This document shows, one piece after another, positions 1-8,620 of a stretch of DNA of 53,958 nucleotides (the first letter of the stretch is position 1; every line of letters begins with the position of its first letter). Source of the DNA: Corynebacterium sp. (GTDB lineage: Bacteria > Actinomycetota > Actinomycetes > Mycobacteriales > Mycobacteriaceae); assembly GCA_030531005.1 (NCBI GenBank), contig JAUMTW010000004.1:234917-288874 (forward strand). The letters are read 5' to 3'. Made by a program: the position numbers and the translations under genes. The notes below the pieces were generated by a model. The model had not been told where the DNA came from, did not search any database, and was given only the letters and a program-made list of their open reading frames with translations.

Positions 1-464
1 GATCGAACGATCTTTAACAATTCCTCATCGCTGCTTTGCGCATCTGCGCCGGAAAAAATGCCAGCGGCGATAGCACCATCGTTGCGCAAGTGGCGCACGA
101 TCGCACGGGTATCGACGCCCTTAATACCGACGATGCTTTGCTCAATGAGTTTTTCTTCCAAACTGGTATTTGCACGCCAGTTAGAGACTCGGTGGGAGTA
201 GTCACGGATGACCAAGCCTGCTACCCAGATTCGCTTATCGTTGGACTCATCATCTTCATCATTCCAACCGGTATTGCCAATCTGTGGTGCCGTGGCTACC
301 ACGATTTGGCGGTGATAGGAAGGATCGGTCAGAGTTTCTTGATACCCGGTCATGCCGGTGGTAAAAACGGCTTCACCTAAGGTGGTTCCGGTGGCGCCGA
401 AGCTTTCGCCTCGGAAGATCTTGCCGTCTGCGAGGACTAATACTGCAGAACTTGATGCGGCCAC
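1..464 (-). CDS. carA: Carbamoyl-phosphate synthase small (glutaminase) subunit, N-terminal part
   Basis: Partial gene; the 3' end lies beyond position 1. The product starts with [14 protein letters not shown] (GTG start at 464-462) followed by GESFGATG and [11 protein letters not shown], the typical CarA N-terminal domain. With CarB the enzyme makes carbamoyl phosphate from glutamine-derived ammonia, bicarbonate and ATP for pyrimidine and arginine synthesis. The start is supported by an AGGAG box about ten bases upstream. The Cys-His-Glu glutaminase triad would lie in the missing C-terminal half, so it cannot be checked. It follows pyrC in the same direction with a 146-base gap that holds a GC-rich hairpin, and is most likely the fourth gene of the pyr operon. 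Confidence 0.93.
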   Translation of the reverse strand, partial: MAASSSAVLVLADGKIFRGESFGATGTTLGEAVFTTGMTGYQETLTDPSYHRQIVVATAPQIGNTGWNDEDDESNDKRIWVAGLVIRDYSHRVSNWRANTSLEEKLIEQSIVGIKGVDTRAIVRHLRNDGAIAAGIFSGADAQSSDEELLKIVR

Positions 465-570
465 GAGATTCTTCTCCTCTCCGCGGTTGCCTCTGAGGTT
501 CCCAGGAGGCAGGTTTTTCCGCGGGTTTTTACTTTGTAATCGTGCTGGTGTTGGATTGTGATCTTCACTG

Positions 571-592
571 CGCGCCCACCTACAGGGGCGCG
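571..592 (-). other. GC-rich hairpin between pyrC and carA
   Basis: Perfect 7-bp inverted repeat (CGCGCCC / GGGCGCG) with an 8-base loop in the pyrC-carA gap. There is no T-run on either side, so it is more likely an mRNA stability or processing element, or a partial attenuator, than an intrinsic terminator. Function is inferred only from position. Confidence 0.4.
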
Positions 593-610
593 TCGAAAGA
601 CTTGCTTGTG

Positions 611-1951
611 TTATTGCCCGCGCTGGTAGGTAACCTTACCGCGCAGCAAGGTAGCGGCTACCTGTGCTTGGAACTCCATGCCCTCAAATGGCGTGTTCTT
701 CGACTTGGAGACCATTGCTTCGCCTTCCGCCACCCATGAGGCATGCTCATCAACTAACGTCAGGTTTGCTGGTTCGCCGACTGCAATGGGGCGCCCCTGG
801 TCTGGCAGCTGGGTAAGCTCGGCGGGGCGCTCACTCATCACTCGGGAAACAAAACGCCAATCAGCTAATCCGGATTCGACGAAGATCTTCGCCACGATTG
901 CCAGAGAGGTCTCCAGCCCAATCATACCGGGACGAGCATGCTCGAATTCGCAGCACTTTTCTTCCGAGCCATGTGGAGCGTGGTCGGTGGCGATGCAATC
1001 AATAGTGCCATCAAGCAAGGCATCACGTAATGCAATGGTGTCATGATGCTCCCGCAGTGGCGGATTCACCCGGTAGACACCATCATAGGTTTCCAACTTG
1101 GCATCAGTCAGGAGCAGGTGGTGGGGAGTAACTTCTGCAGACAGTGGAATTTCTTGTGCTTTCGCCCACCGCAGCAAGTCCACGGTACCAGTGGTCGAAG
1201 CATGGCAGATGTGCAGACGGTTGCCATAGTCACGGGCCAGCAAGGCATCGCGGGCTACAATAGATTCCTCTGCAACACGGGGCCAGCCACGAAGCCCAAG
1301 CTTGGCAGCTTCTTCACCCTCATGTGCACTAGCGCCCTCGGTAAGGCGCGGATCTTCACAGTGCTGCGCAAGGAGCACGTTCAAGCCCCTGGCATATTCC
1401 ACCGCACGACGCATAAGCAGTGGGTTATCCACGCACTTGCCATCATCGGAGAACATGCGCACCTTGGCCGTCGAATCGGCCATCATGCCGAATTCAGTTA
1501 ATTCCTTACCCTCTAAGCCCTTAGTAATAGAACCTACTGGGTGCACATCGCAGAGGCCAGTAGCTTGGCCTTTGTGCCACACAGCTTCTGCAATCACAGG
1601 CTGATCCATAACCGGTGCCGTGTTTGCCATGGTAAAGACCGCAGTAAATCCACCGCGAGCGGCAGCAGCAGAACCCGTTGCAATGGTTTCGGTGTCTTCA
1701 CGACCTGGTTCACGTAGGTGCACGTGCATATCAACCAAGCCAGGCAGCAGCACTGCGCCATTGCCTTCGACAACGACATCAGCTGCAGTATCACCAGCAG
1801 CGGCCAGATCGGTGATCTCTCCATTGGCAATCAAGATATTGGTGGGCTCACCTTCACCATAGGGGCGCACATTGCGAACCAGTACAGTTTGCTCTTCTAC
1901 CGGTGCGAGTTCCCCAATGGCAGGATAGGTTGGCGTAGCGTTATTCGTCAT
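611..1951 (-). CDS. pyrC: Dihydroorotase
   Basis: About 446 residues. Catalyses reversible cyclisation of carbamoyl-aspartate to dihydroorotate, the third step of pyrimidine synthesis. Amidohydrolase metal ligands are visible: H-V-H at about 76-78 in [10 protein letters not shown], His near 197 (QHCED), His near 250 (HICHAS) and Asp near 323 in ATDHAPH. This is the bacterial class I pattern. The ATG at 1951 is chosen over an in-frame start 30 bases upstream because AGGAAG sits about seven bases before it. The start lies just inside the end of pyrB, indicating translational coupling. Second to last gene seen of pyrR-pyrB-pyrC-carA. Confidence 0.95.
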   Translation of the reverse strand: MTNNATPTYPAIGELAPVEEQTVLVRNVRPYGEGEPTNILIANGEITDLAAAGDTAADVVVEGNGAVLLPGLVDMHVHLREPGREDTETIATGSAAAARGGFTAVFTMANTAPVMDQPVIAEAVWHKGQATGLCDVHPVGSITKGLEGKELTEFGMMADSTAKVRMFSDDGKCVDNPLLMRRAVEYARGLNVLLAQHCEDPRLTEGASAHEGEEAAKLGLRGWPRVAEESIVARDALLARDYGNRLHICHASTTGTVDLLRWAKAQEIPLSAEVTPHHLLLTDAKLETYDGVYRVNPPLREHHDTIALRDALLDGTIDCIATDHAPHGSEEKCCEFEHARPGMIGLETSLAIVAKIFVESGLADWRFVSRVMSERPAELTQLPDQGRPIAVGEPANLTLVDEHASWVAEGEAMVSKSKNTPFEGMEFQAQVAATLLRGKVTYQRGQ

Positions 1952-1961
1952 TGACTTCTTC

Positions 1962-2906
1962 CTAAAACTCCAGGGGCTCATTGTTGTTGACTAGCAGGCT
2001 AAACAGAACAGCCATGCGCAAATGCACGCCATTGTTGACCTGTTGGAGTACTGCTGCTTGCGGCAGATCTGCAACATCATAGTTAATTTCCATGCCACGC
2101 AGCATTGGGCCAGGGTGCATGATCACTGCATGGGATTGCAGCCGTGCTGCACGATCTTTGGACAGCCCATATCGAGTGGCGTATTCCCTATGAGAGGGGA
2201 AGAATCCTCCGTGCATGCGTTCTTGCTGTACACGCAACATCATCACCACATCAGCGCGCTCGAGCACGGCATCGAAGTCATAGCTGACCTCAACTGGCCA
2301 CTGCTCGACACTATGAGGCAACAAGGTCGGCGGTGCGACCAAGATGACATGCGCACCTAAGGTATGCAGCAAATCCACATTAGAACGCACTACGCGCGAG
2401 TGCAGGCAGTCACCAACGAGGACCACGGTAGCACCGGTAATATCACCTAAACGCTGCCGCATCGTTACCGCATCGAGCAAAGCCTGGGTTGGGTGCTGGT
2501 GCGCTCCATCGCCGGCGTTAATAACGCTGGGGCCTTCATCATTAGGAGCTACCCACTGGGCGAGTTGCTTGGCTGCACCAGAATTTGGGTGTCGAATAAT
2601 AATGGCATCAGCACCGATGGCAGACAACGTCAAGCCAGTGTCACGGAGAGACTCGCCCTTTTTCACCGAAGAGCTACTCGCAGAGAGATTGATTACGTCT
2701 GCGCTCATCCACTTACCAGCTGTCTCAAAGGAGGAGCGGGTACGAGTGGAATTCTCGTAGAATAGAGTAAAAACAGTGCGCCCGCGCAAGGTAGGCAACT
2801 TTTTAATTTCGCGCGCATTTAGCGCTTCGCGGAAACTGTCGGCTTCATCGAGTAGGCCGATGATTTCTTCTTTACTTAAGTCTGCAATGGAAAGCAGGTG
2901 CTTCAT
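1962..2906 (-). CDS. pyrB: Aspartate carbamoyltransferase catalytic subunit
   Basis: 314 residues, the normal length for the family. Condenses carbamoyl phosphate with aspartate, the committed step of pyrimidine synthesis. The carbamoyl-phosphate motif STRTR is at 53-57, and HPTQALLD near residue 138 is the second signature. No pyrI-like regulatory subunit is encoded nearby, so control probably runs through PyrR. It begins five bases after the pyrR stop and runs into pyrC, consistent with one operon. Confidence 0.97.
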   Translation of the reverse strand: MKHLLSIADLSKEEIIGLLDEADSFREALNAREIKKLPTLRGRTVFTLFYENSTRTRSSFETAGKWMSADVINLSASSSSVKKGESLRDTGLTLSAIGADAIIIRHPNSGAAKQLAQWVAPNDEGPSVINAGDGAHQHPTQALLDAVTMRQRLGDITGATVVLVGDCLHSRVVRSNVDLLHTLGAHVILVAPPTLLPHSVEQWPVEVSYDFDAVLERADVVMMLRVQQERMHGGFFPSHREYATRYGLSKDRAARLQSHAVIMHPGPMLRGMEINYDVADLPQAAVLQQVNNGVHLRMAVLFSLLVNNNEPLEF

Positions 2907-2911
2907 GGTGC

Positions 2912-3487
2912 CTAGTTCTCGCTTCCTGGTGCCCGGGTCAAAATGACCTTGTCTTCCCCATCCACGCTGTGAGCGAGCACACGGACATCTTCATGCTGGG
3001 CAGTTGGGAGGTTCTTGCCAACATAGTCCGCCCGAATTGGCACTTCGCGGTGCCCCCGGTCAATGAGTGCTGCCAATTGGATGCTGGCTGGACGGCCAAT
3101 ATCTTTTAAGGCATCCAAGGCTGCAGCGATGGTCCGCCCGGAAAAGAGGACATCATCGACCAAAATAACAACGGTTCCATCTACCCCAGGTTCCGGAATA
3201 TTCGTCGGAAGTAGGGCGCGGTGTGGCTTACTGCGCAGATCGTCTCGGTACAAGGTGACATCGAGCGAGCCTACCGGTACGGTGACGTCGGTAAACTCCG
3301 CGATCTTGGCACAAATGCGCTGTGCCAGCGGGACGCCTCCGGATGGGATACCAAGGAGCATCACATCAGCGGCGCCGGGCGAATCCAACGCGGTCTTTTC
3401 AATAATCTGGTGCGCGATGCGTGCGACAATGCGCGCGACTTCATCACTTTGTAAAATGACAACGTCACGGTGTTGCGTTTCACTCAT
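2912..3487 (-). CDS. pyrR: PyrR bifunctional regulator / uracil phosphoribosyltransferase
   Basis: 191 residues. The PRPP-binding motif [14 protein letters not shown] occupies about residues 106-119, preceded by the IPSGG loop near 47-51 that is characteristic of PyrR. In Gram-positive bacteria PyrR senses UMP and binds a conserved hairpin in pyr mRNA; in mycobacteria it acts on translation. It is the first gene of the pyr operon, and its own leader carries a matching RNA motif directly before the ribosome binding site, so autoregulation of the whole operon is likely. Confidence 0.95.
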   Translation of the reverse strand: MSETQHRDVVILQSDEVARIVARIAHQIIEKTALDSPGAADVMLLGIPSGGVPLAQRICAKIAEFTDVTVPVGSLDVTLYRDDLRSKPHRALLPTNIPEPGVDGTVVILVDDVLFSGRTIAAALDALKDIGRPASIQLAALIDRGHREVPIRADYVGKNLPTAQHEDVRVLAHSVDGEDKVILTRAPGSEN

Positions 3488-3492
3488 CGTGA

Positions 3493-3526
3493 CCTCCTTC
3501 CCCGCCTCACAGGACGGTCCCTTAAA
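3493..3526 (-). promoter_or_regulatory. PyrR-binding RNA motif overlapping the pyrR translation initiation region
   Basis: On the minus strand, 3514-3505 reads TCCTGTGAGG, an exact match to the PyrR binding-loop core TCCNGNGAGG as I recall it from Bacillus and mycobacteria. A GGGACC arm lies on its 5' side, and the AAGGAGG ribosome binding site at about 3492-3498 begins a few bases 3' of it. No T-run terminator follows, so PyrR would more plausibly block ribosome access than promote termination. The sequence match is direct; the mechanism is inferred. Confidence 0.75.
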
Positions 3527-3562
3527 GGATGTCGAATGGTGTTTCCTTCTTCCATAACTAAC

Positions 3563-3580
3563 CTAATGCTCCTAATGCTC
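3563..3580 (-). repeat. 9-bp tandem duplication in the pyr promoter/leader region
   Basis: Two exact adjacent copies of CTAATGCTC (plus-strand reading) lie about 75-95 bases upstream of pyrR, where the operon promoter is expected. No convincing -35/-10 pair can be fixed here. Confidence 0.6.
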
Positions 3581-3940
3581 AAGCAAGTGAGCGCAGCTAG
3601 TCATGACTGTTTTTGAGTCTAACATTATTCGGGCACAAGTTACTAAGTGAGTGTCCGATTATGCTACGAGCACAACCGCGCTGGAGAATGCTCCTGCAGC
3701 CCCTTATGATGTGAGTGCGTTCCAGCGTGCTCGCTGTCCGTTTCGACTTCGGATCAATTTTTGGTAACGAAGTGGTAATGACGACAGTCGAGACTTTCGT
3801 ATGTCAGGTTTCCACAATTTTTGCTCGTGGGTGTTGGTACCACAGTGGATGGTCCTGGCGCTTTCTCCAGCTATAGATGCACAAGACACGAATTTATGCA
3901 TCAATTGCGCATTTGAGGCGAATATCCGCGCTATGCAAAC
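3581..3940. other. Intergenic stretch between pyr operon and nusB, no gene seen
   Basis: About 360 bases without a credible coding region. Short open frames here and antisense to nusB have no ribosome binding site and unusual composition. The pyr promoter probably lies toward 3550-3650, but I could not fix its elements. Confidence 0.5.
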
Positions 3941-3981
3941 GGGGTGTGAGCACCAATTTCAATCTGGTGAACTCACACCCC
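3941..3981 (-). terminator. Strong hairpin downstream of nusB
   Basis: Perfect 10-bp outer stem (GGGGTGTGAG / CTCACACCCC) enclosing a second inner stem (CACCA / TGGTG). It starts about 40 bases after the nusB stop. There is no U-tract on the minus strand, so it may be a Rho-assisted or U-less terminator, or an mRNA 3'-end stabiliser, closing the aro-efp-nusB transcript. Confidence 0.65.
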
Positions 3982-4020
3982 GAAAGGCTTGTGAAGTGCG
4001 CTTTGGCACTAACAGAAAAA

Positions 4021-4833
4021 TTACTCTTCTTCGCTGGTAGCTGCCGTATCTTCTTGCTCGGATGAAGAGGCGCTGACTTCGTCTGCCCGCTCCGTTGCTG
4101 CAGATTCAACGACGTCGTCTGCCAAATCTTCATCCCATGGTGCGACTGGCGATTCTGCACTGGCGCCATCAATGTCAGCGGTACCGAAATCCAGAGCTGC
4201 ATCAAGCAAGTCTGCAGCGTCTGCGGTGTCTTCGAAATCTGCAGGGTCACCAAGCTCCCCTGCAGGGATTGCATCCTCCGCCGTACTGGCTTCCTCAACT
4301 GCTGCGGCTTCTTTAGCTGCTTGTTCGGCAGCAGCGGCAGCTGCATACTCTTCCTGATGCAAGGCCTGATCGCGCGCTTTGTCAATATTCTTCGCGATGG
4401 CATCCAAGAGTGCATTGATATACGAAGGGGAACTATCGGTGGAATATTGGCTGGCGATCTCAACAGCATCAGACACTGCGGTTGGGATTGGAACCTCGGG
4501 ATTCCACAGTAATTCCCACAGACCTACGCGCAAGACGGCACGGTCTACTGCGGTAATACGGTCTAACTCCCAATCCTCGGCCAGGTGCTCAGCAATCACC
4601 GTATCCAAGTAGTCCAATTCTGCGGCCACACCAGCGACAATAGTCTTGGTGTACTCGGCAACTGGGGCGACCTGGTTGTCAGCATAACGCGAAAGATCCA
4701 CGCGCTCAGCAATGAGCGCTACGGGATCGACATCGCGTACTTCTGCTTCATAGAGCAGGTCCGCAGCACGGCGGCGCGCCTTATAGCGGGAGCCATGGCG
4801 CTTATAGTTATGGGCAGTCTTCGAATCAGGCAT
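4021..4833 (-). CDS. nusB: Transcription antitermination factor NusB with long acidic tail
   Basis: 270 residues. The first ~150 are a complete NusB fold (RRRAADLLYEAEVRD, then AVDRAVLRVGLWELLW and PSYINALLDAIAKN), the RNA/NusE-binding protein needed for rRNA antitermination. Residues from about 158 to the end form an Ala/Glu/Asp-rich, probably disordered extension with many acidic residues and almost no Lys. Typical NusB proteins have about 130-160 residues, so this tail is unusual. The ATG overlaps the efp stop (TAATG), so the two are translationally coupled. Confidence 0.93.
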   Translation of the reverse strand: MPDSKTAHNYKRHGSRYKARRRAADLLYEAEVRDVDPVALIAERVDLSRYADNQVAPVAEYTKTIVAGVAAELDYLDTVIAEHLAEDWELDRITAVDRAVLRVGLWELLWNPEVPIPTAVSDAVEIASQYSTDSSPSYINALLDAIAKNIDKARDQALHQEEYAAAAAAEQAAKEAAAVEEASTAEDAIPAGELGDPADFEDTADAADLLDAALDFGTADIDGASAESPVAPWDEDLADDVVESAATERADEVSASSSEQEDTAATSEEE

Positions 4834-5396
4834 TAGTTGTTAACGCGAGAGAGGTAGGAACCGTCACGGGTATCGACCTTGAGAACGTTGCCGGTCTCAA
4901 TGAACAGTGGAACCTGGATTTCGGCACCGGTCTCTAGGGTTGCTGGCTTGGTGCCACCAGTGGAGCGGTCACCTTGCAGGCCGGGATCGGTGTGCTCGAC
5001 GCGCAGGTCCACGGATACGGGCAAGTCTGCAAACAGTGGCTCACCCTCGTGGAAAGAAACCTGAATGCGGGTGTTCTCTAGCAGGAAGCGTGCTTGGTCG
5101 CCCAAGATATGTGGGGCCAATTCGATTTGGTCGTAGGTCTTCTCATCCATAACCACGTAATTGCTGCCATCGTGGTACAGATAGGTCATGTCGCGGCGGT
5201 CTACGGTTGCGGTCTCAACCTTGACACCGGCATTGAAAGTCTTATCGGTGACCTTGCCGGATACAACGTCCTTGAGCTTGGTGCGCACGAAAGCTGGGCC
5301 CTTGCCGGGCTTTACATGCTGGAATTCGACGATCTGCTGCAGCTTACCGTCAATCTTCAATACCAAACCGTTTTTAAAATCAGCGGTCGTTGCCAT
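4833..5396 (-). CDS. efp: Translation elongation factor P
   Basis: 187 residues, the standard EF-P length with three beta-barrel domains. The loop [10 protein letters not shown] places a Lys at about position 32, the site modified in some bacteria. EF-P relieves ribosome stalling at polyproline stretches. It lies between pepQ and nusB; the efp-nusB overlap and the pepQ-efp gap of 85 bases suggest one transcript. C-terminal [21 protein letters not shown] matches the conserved family ending. Confidence 0.97.
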   Translation of the reverse strand: MATTADFKNGLVLKIDGKLQQIVEFQHVKPGKGPAFVRTKLKDVVSGKVTDKTFNAGVKVETATVDRRDMTYLYHDGSNYVVMDEKTYDQIELAPHILGDQARFLLENTRIQVSFHEGEPLFADLPVSVDLRVEHTDPGLQGDRSTGGTKPATLETGAEIQVPLFIETGNVLKVDTRDGSYLSRVNN

Positions 5397-5481
5397 TACC
5401 TAGTTTCTTCCTTCTATCTCGAAATATGTTCGATGCACAGGTGCATGTCGCACACTAGCACATTTTGCTCAAAAAATTGAG

Positions 5482-6573
5482 CTAGACACCGACCTGCAAC
5501 AGTTGCTTCGGCAGTGGACACAGGTTTTCCGTGCCAGAGGCAGTTACTACCAAGGTGTCTTCAATACGCACCCCACCGACTCCTGGGATGTAGATGCCTG
5601 GTTCAATGGTCAAAGTGTTCCCGACCTCCAACTCGCCTTGTCCGGTAGTTGCAGCATATGGGGCTTCATGTACATCCAAACCAACGCCATGCCCAGTAGA
5701 ATGCACGAAATACTCCCCATAACCGGCCTTGCTGATGATGTCACGACAGGTGGCATCAATATCTTGCAGACGAGCACCAACCTCGGTGGCTTCCACTCCG
5801 GCTAGTTGGGCTTCGAGTACCACGTTGTAGATTTCCGTGAGCTGCTCGCTTGGTTGACCAACTGCCAAGGTTCGGGTGGTATCAGAATTGTAGCCATTCA
5901 TGAATGCACCAAAATCAATGGTGACTAAATCCCCCACTGCAAGCAGACGATCGCCGGCATCATAGTGTGGTAATGCAGAGTTCGGTCCTGAAGCCACGAT
6001 GGTATCGAAACTGGGTTTAAGGCTGCCGAGTTTACGCATGCGGTATTCCAGGTCCGCTGCAATATCACGTTCGCTCACCCCAGGGCGGACGACTTCTGAT
6101 TCCAGCATGCCGTTAAAGGCCTCATGTGCAACTGCTGCCACATTACGTAAGGCTTGGAGCTCTGCATCAGTTTTCACTGCGCGCAGCCGCTCAATTTCGC
6201 CGCGGACTGGAACGAAAGTATGCCCGGAGAAAGAGTCTTCCAACGCTGCTAAAGCACTAACGGTGATGTAGCTAGCTTCGAACCCAATCCGTTTGCCGGC
6301 CGTTACCTGCTCGAGTAAGGCGAATGCGCCATCACGCCCTAGGGTACAAGGAATGTCAGGGACTTCTTGAGCTATCCGGGTGGTATAACGCCCATCGGTG
6401 CTAATGCGCGCTTCCCCATCCGCACTGATCCACAAGGCGGCATTCGAACCGGTAAAGCCGGAAAGGTAAAACACGTGCGTTAAATGCGTAACGATCATGC
6501 CATCAAGCTGTTTCGCTTGCAGGTACTGAGCAAGCTGCGCCCGGCGGTTAGCATAGTTAGAAATGATGCTCAC
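5482..6573 (-). CDS. pepQ: Xaa-Pro dipeptidase / aminopeptidase P family (M24B)
   Basis: 363 residues. An N-terminal creatinase-like domain is followed by a pita-bread metallopeptidase domain. Metal ligands of the M24 family are visible in TIDFGAFMNGYNSDTTRT, HSTGHGVGLDVHE, TIEPGIY and GGVRIEDT. It cleaves dipeptides or peptides with proline at the second position and is commonly linked to efp. The start is odd: the only in-frame early start is GTG at 6573, whose G overlaps the end of AAGGAG, leaving no normal spacing. Spacing would instead suit the next ATC/ATT codons. A 16-bp tandem duplication directly precedes it. Confidence 0.93.
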   Translation of the reverse strand: MSIISNYANRRAQLAQYLQAKQLDGMIVTHLTHVFYLSGFTGSNAALWISADGEARISTDGRYTTRIAQEVPDIPCTLGRDGAFALLEQVTAGKRIGFEASYITVSALAALEDSFSGHTFVPVRGEIERLRAVKTDAELQALRNVAAVAHEAFNGMLESEVVRPGVSERDIAADLEYRMRKLGSLKPSFDTIVASGPNSALPHYDAGDRLLAVGDLVTIDFGAFMNGYNSDTTRTLAVGQPSEQLTEIYNVVLEAQLAGVEATEVGARLQDIDATCRDIISKAGYGEYFVHSTGHGVGLDVHEAPYAATTGQGELEVGNTLTIEPGIYIPGVGGVRIEDTLVVTASGTENLCPLPKQLLQVGV

Positions 6574-6576
6574 TCC

Positions 6577-6608
6577 TTGAATGTGATGCTGATTGAATGT
6601 GATGCTGA
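6577..6608 (-). repeat. Perfect 16-bp tandem duplication in the pepQ leader
   Basis: TTGAATGTGATGCTGA (plus-strand reading) occurs twice with no spacer, ending four bases before the annotated GTG of pepQ and touching its Shine-Dalgarno sequence. The two copies are identical, which suggests a recent slippage event. Confidence 0.85.
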
Positions 6609-6755
6609 CTCAAATATTTTATCGGCGCAGCGGCCGGCTACTTGGAGGGTATTTTTAGCTGCAGCGCAACCAATCGTATTGCCTCATCCTAGTTCCTCCG
6701 GCAAGCAAATGCATAGTGCTCCCAGCACCAGCAGCAGCCAATAGCAGGTAGAAAA

Positions 6756-6786
6756 GGAGGGAACACATTTGGCCGGCGCTCCCTCC
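6756..6786 (-). terminator. Intrinsic terminator after aroQ
   Basis: On the minus strand GGAGGGA ... TCCCTCC forms a 7-bp stem with a 17-base loop containing GCCGGC, followed by TTTTCT. It lies 25-55 bases beyond the aroQ stop, so transcription of aroQ probably ends or is reduced here, and pepQ may have its own promoter. Confidence 0.6.
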
Positions 6787-6811
6787 CTCGAGTTGCCAGA
6801 CCCGTCCGTTT

Positions 6812-7264
6812 TTAGCTTGTTAAAGGATTATCCCCGACCAGGGCATCCAGCGCCAGGAAATAGCCTTTTATACCCAATCCGGCGATGGTGCCCCGAGCTT
6901 TCGCAGAAATGTAACTGTGGTGACGGAATTCTTCGCGGGCGTGAATATTTGAGATATGTACTTCGATATAGCCGGCGTGATCGGCGACTTCTGCTAAGGC
7001 ATCACATAAGACAACCGAGGTATGAGTGAGTCCTCCTGGGTTGATAATGACTGGCTGCTTGGCATCCGCCGCATCATGGATCCAATCCAATAATTGCGCC
7101 TCGCTATTGCTCTGGCGACATGTCACTGTAGCACCAAGCGTTTTCCCATAGGCGACGAGAGCCTCTTCGACTTCTGTCAAAGAGGTCGCCCCATAAATGT
7201 CTGGTTGGCGCTTGCCCAAGCGATTAAGGTTCGGGCCGTTTAGCACGAGTACGTGGGTGGTCAT
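6812..7264 (-). CDS. aroQ: 3-dehydroquinate dehydratase, type II
   Basis: 150 residues, the size of the small dodecameric type II enzyme. Converts 3-dehydroquinate to 3-dehydroshikimate. Signature elements in order: [19 protein letters not shown] (catalytic Arg and Tyr loop), [31 protein letters not shown] and [14 protein letters not shown] with the catalytic His. The ATG at 7264 is chosen over an in-frame upstream start because the family starts just before this VLNGPN motif and AAGGAG lies about 12 bases upstream. It lies downstream of aroB across a 156-base gap. Confidence 0.95.
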   Translation of the reverse strand: MTTHVLVLNGPNLNRLGKRQPDIYGATSLTEVEEALVAYGKTLGATVTCRQSNSEAQLLDWIHDAADAKQPVIINPGGLTHTSVVLCDALAEVADHAGYIEVHISNIHAREEFRHHSYISAKARGTIAGLGIKGYFLALDALVGDNPLTS

Positions 7265-7280
7265 AAGCGTGGGTACTCCT

Positions 7281-7311
7281 TGTATCCAGTGGTTGTTGTA
7301 TCCAGTGGTTG
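7281..7311 (-). repeat. 16-bp tandem duplication in the aroQ leader
   Basis: TGTATCCAGTGGTTGT is followed directly by a second copy (15 of 16 bases present and identical), 17-47 bases upstream of the aroQ start. It has the same period as the duplication before pepQ but an unrelated sequence. Confidence 0.8.
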
Positions 7312-7355
7312 CCTGCAATGCATTCCCAGCGCGCCTTTAAAAGCGATTCAAATAG

Positions 7356-7401
7356 CACAGTCAAGGCCACGTAGTGTTCACTTCCGGACCTTGGCTGTTT
7401 A
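7356..7401 (-). other. Imperfect hairpin between aroB and aroQ
   Basis: On the minus strand ACAGCCAAGG pairs with CCTTGACTGT (one mismatch) across about 25 bases, 20-65 bases after the aroB stop. There is no T-run. Possible mRNA end or processing structure; weakly supported. Confidence 0.3.
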
Positions 7402-7420
7402 CCTTCATAAGGCTACTCGT

Positions 7421-8509
7421 TTAGCTGGCTGTGATTTCCTTGTAAACATCGAAAAGTTCATCTTTGTTGGCATCACTCACGCGCAGGGTCTCGCCTACCT
7501 CGGAAATCGCTACAAAGCGAATATTGCCACCACGGTTCTTCTTATCATGCAGCATCGCTTCATAAAGTTCGCCAAAGACGTTGTGTGGTTGCCCTGATGG
7601 AGTATAGGAAGTCGGCAAACCGATCGAGGTCAAAATATCGCGGTGGCGCTGCAGGAGTTCTGAGCTCATAATGCCACGATTAGTGGCCAAGGTAGCAATG
7701 AACATCATGCCCACTGCTACCGCATTTCCATGCCGCCACTGATAGTTTTCGCGATGTTCTACCGCATGACCAAAGGTATGGCCGTAGTTAAGGATTTCGC
7801 GTAAGTGCGATTCTTTCAAATCTTCGCTCACCACACGCGCTTTCACCGCCACAGAGCGGGCTACGAGTTCGGGTAAGGAGCCATCGACTTCCAAGCAGGC
7901 TGCTGGGTCGTGCTCATAGCGCGCTAAGATCTCTGGATCTGCGATAAAGCCCGTCTTTACAATCTCTGCACTACCAGCGATACGCTCTGAAAGGGCAAGT
8001 GTTTCGACGTAGCGCAGATCGATAAAGACCGCTGCAGGCTCGTGGAAACTCCCCACAAGGTTTTTACCAGCTGGAGTATTAATGCCGGTCTTACCACCAA
8101 CGGCGGCATCGACCATGGCCAGGATGGTGGTTGGTACCTGTATTACGCGAATACCACGCATCCAGGTTGCAGCGATGAATCCGGCTACGTCGGTTACCGC
8201 ACCTCCACCAAAGCCTACAATTATGTCTTGGCGATCAAGGCCTAACAGACTGCACTTTTCCCAGGCTTTGGCAACGATCGAAATATCTTTCGCGGCTTCA
8301 GCATCCGGAACTGCAAAGAGTTCCACCTCCAGGCCTGCTTGCATGAGCAGTTGGGCTAGTTCTTTTGCGCCTGCTGCCACCGTAGGTTGGGTAACGATAA
8401 GAGCGCGTCGTGCCCCGGTATTCGCGCAAAATTCTTGGAATTGGGCACGAACATCCGTATCGATGAAAACGGTATATGGCGAATTACCGGTAACGGGAAT
8501 CTGGGGCAT
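7421..8509 (-). CDS. aroB: 3-dehydroquinate synthase
   Basis: 362 residues. NAD- and metal-dependent conversion of DAHP to 3-dehydroquinate, the second shikimate step. Landmarks: GGGAVTDVAGFIAATWMRG (nucleotide loop), VPTTILAMVDAAVGGKTGINTPAGKNLVGSFH, and the Zn ligands in LREILNYGHTFGHAVEH and YQWRHGNAVAVGM. The ATG at 8509 is preferred to the TTG two codons earlier because AGGAAG then has a nine-base spacing. A perfect TATAAT lies about 95 bases upstream, so it may have its own promoter besides reading through from aroC-aroK. Confidence 0.96.
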   Translation of the reverse strand: MPQIPVTGNSPYTVFIDTDVRAQFQEFCANTGARRALIVTQPTVAAGAKELAQLLMQAGLEVELFAVPDAEAAKDISIVAKAWEKCSLLGLDRQDIIVGFGGGAVTDVAGFIAATWMRGIRVIQVPTTILAMVDAAVGGKTGINTPAGKNLVGSFHEPAAVFIDLRYVETLALSERIAGSAEIVKTGFIADPEILARYEHDPAACLEVDGSLPELVARSVAVKARVVSEDLKESHLREILNYGHTFGHAVEHRENYQWRHGNAVAVGMMFIATLATNRGIMSSELLQRHRDILTSIGLPTSYTPSGQPHNVFGELYEAMLHDKKNRGGNIRFVAISEVGETLRVSDANKDELFDVYKEITAS

Positions 8510-8601
8510 GTGCAATCTCTTCCTTTATTTTTTCAACGACAGCTCGCACGTGTAGCTACATGCACGCCATTAGTCGGCACTCACAGTAATGCTAGTTACC
8601 T

Positions 8602-8607
8602 ATTATA
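8602..8607 (-). promoter_or_regulatory. Candidate -10 element upstream of aroB
   Basis: TATAAT on the minus strand, inside an A+T-rich island between aroK and aroB. No good -35 hexamer is seen at 17-18 bases, which is common in corynebacterial promoters. Expected start of transcription is near 8595, giving a leader of about 85 bases. Confidence 0.4.
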
Positions 8608-8620
8608 AAACATATATTGC

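Noticed and set aside
3894..4469. 191-codon minus-strand open frame overlapping nusB
   Set aside because: It lies in another frame of the repetitive Ala/Glu tail of nusB and its product is dominated by Pro/Gln/Arg-rich shadow sequence.
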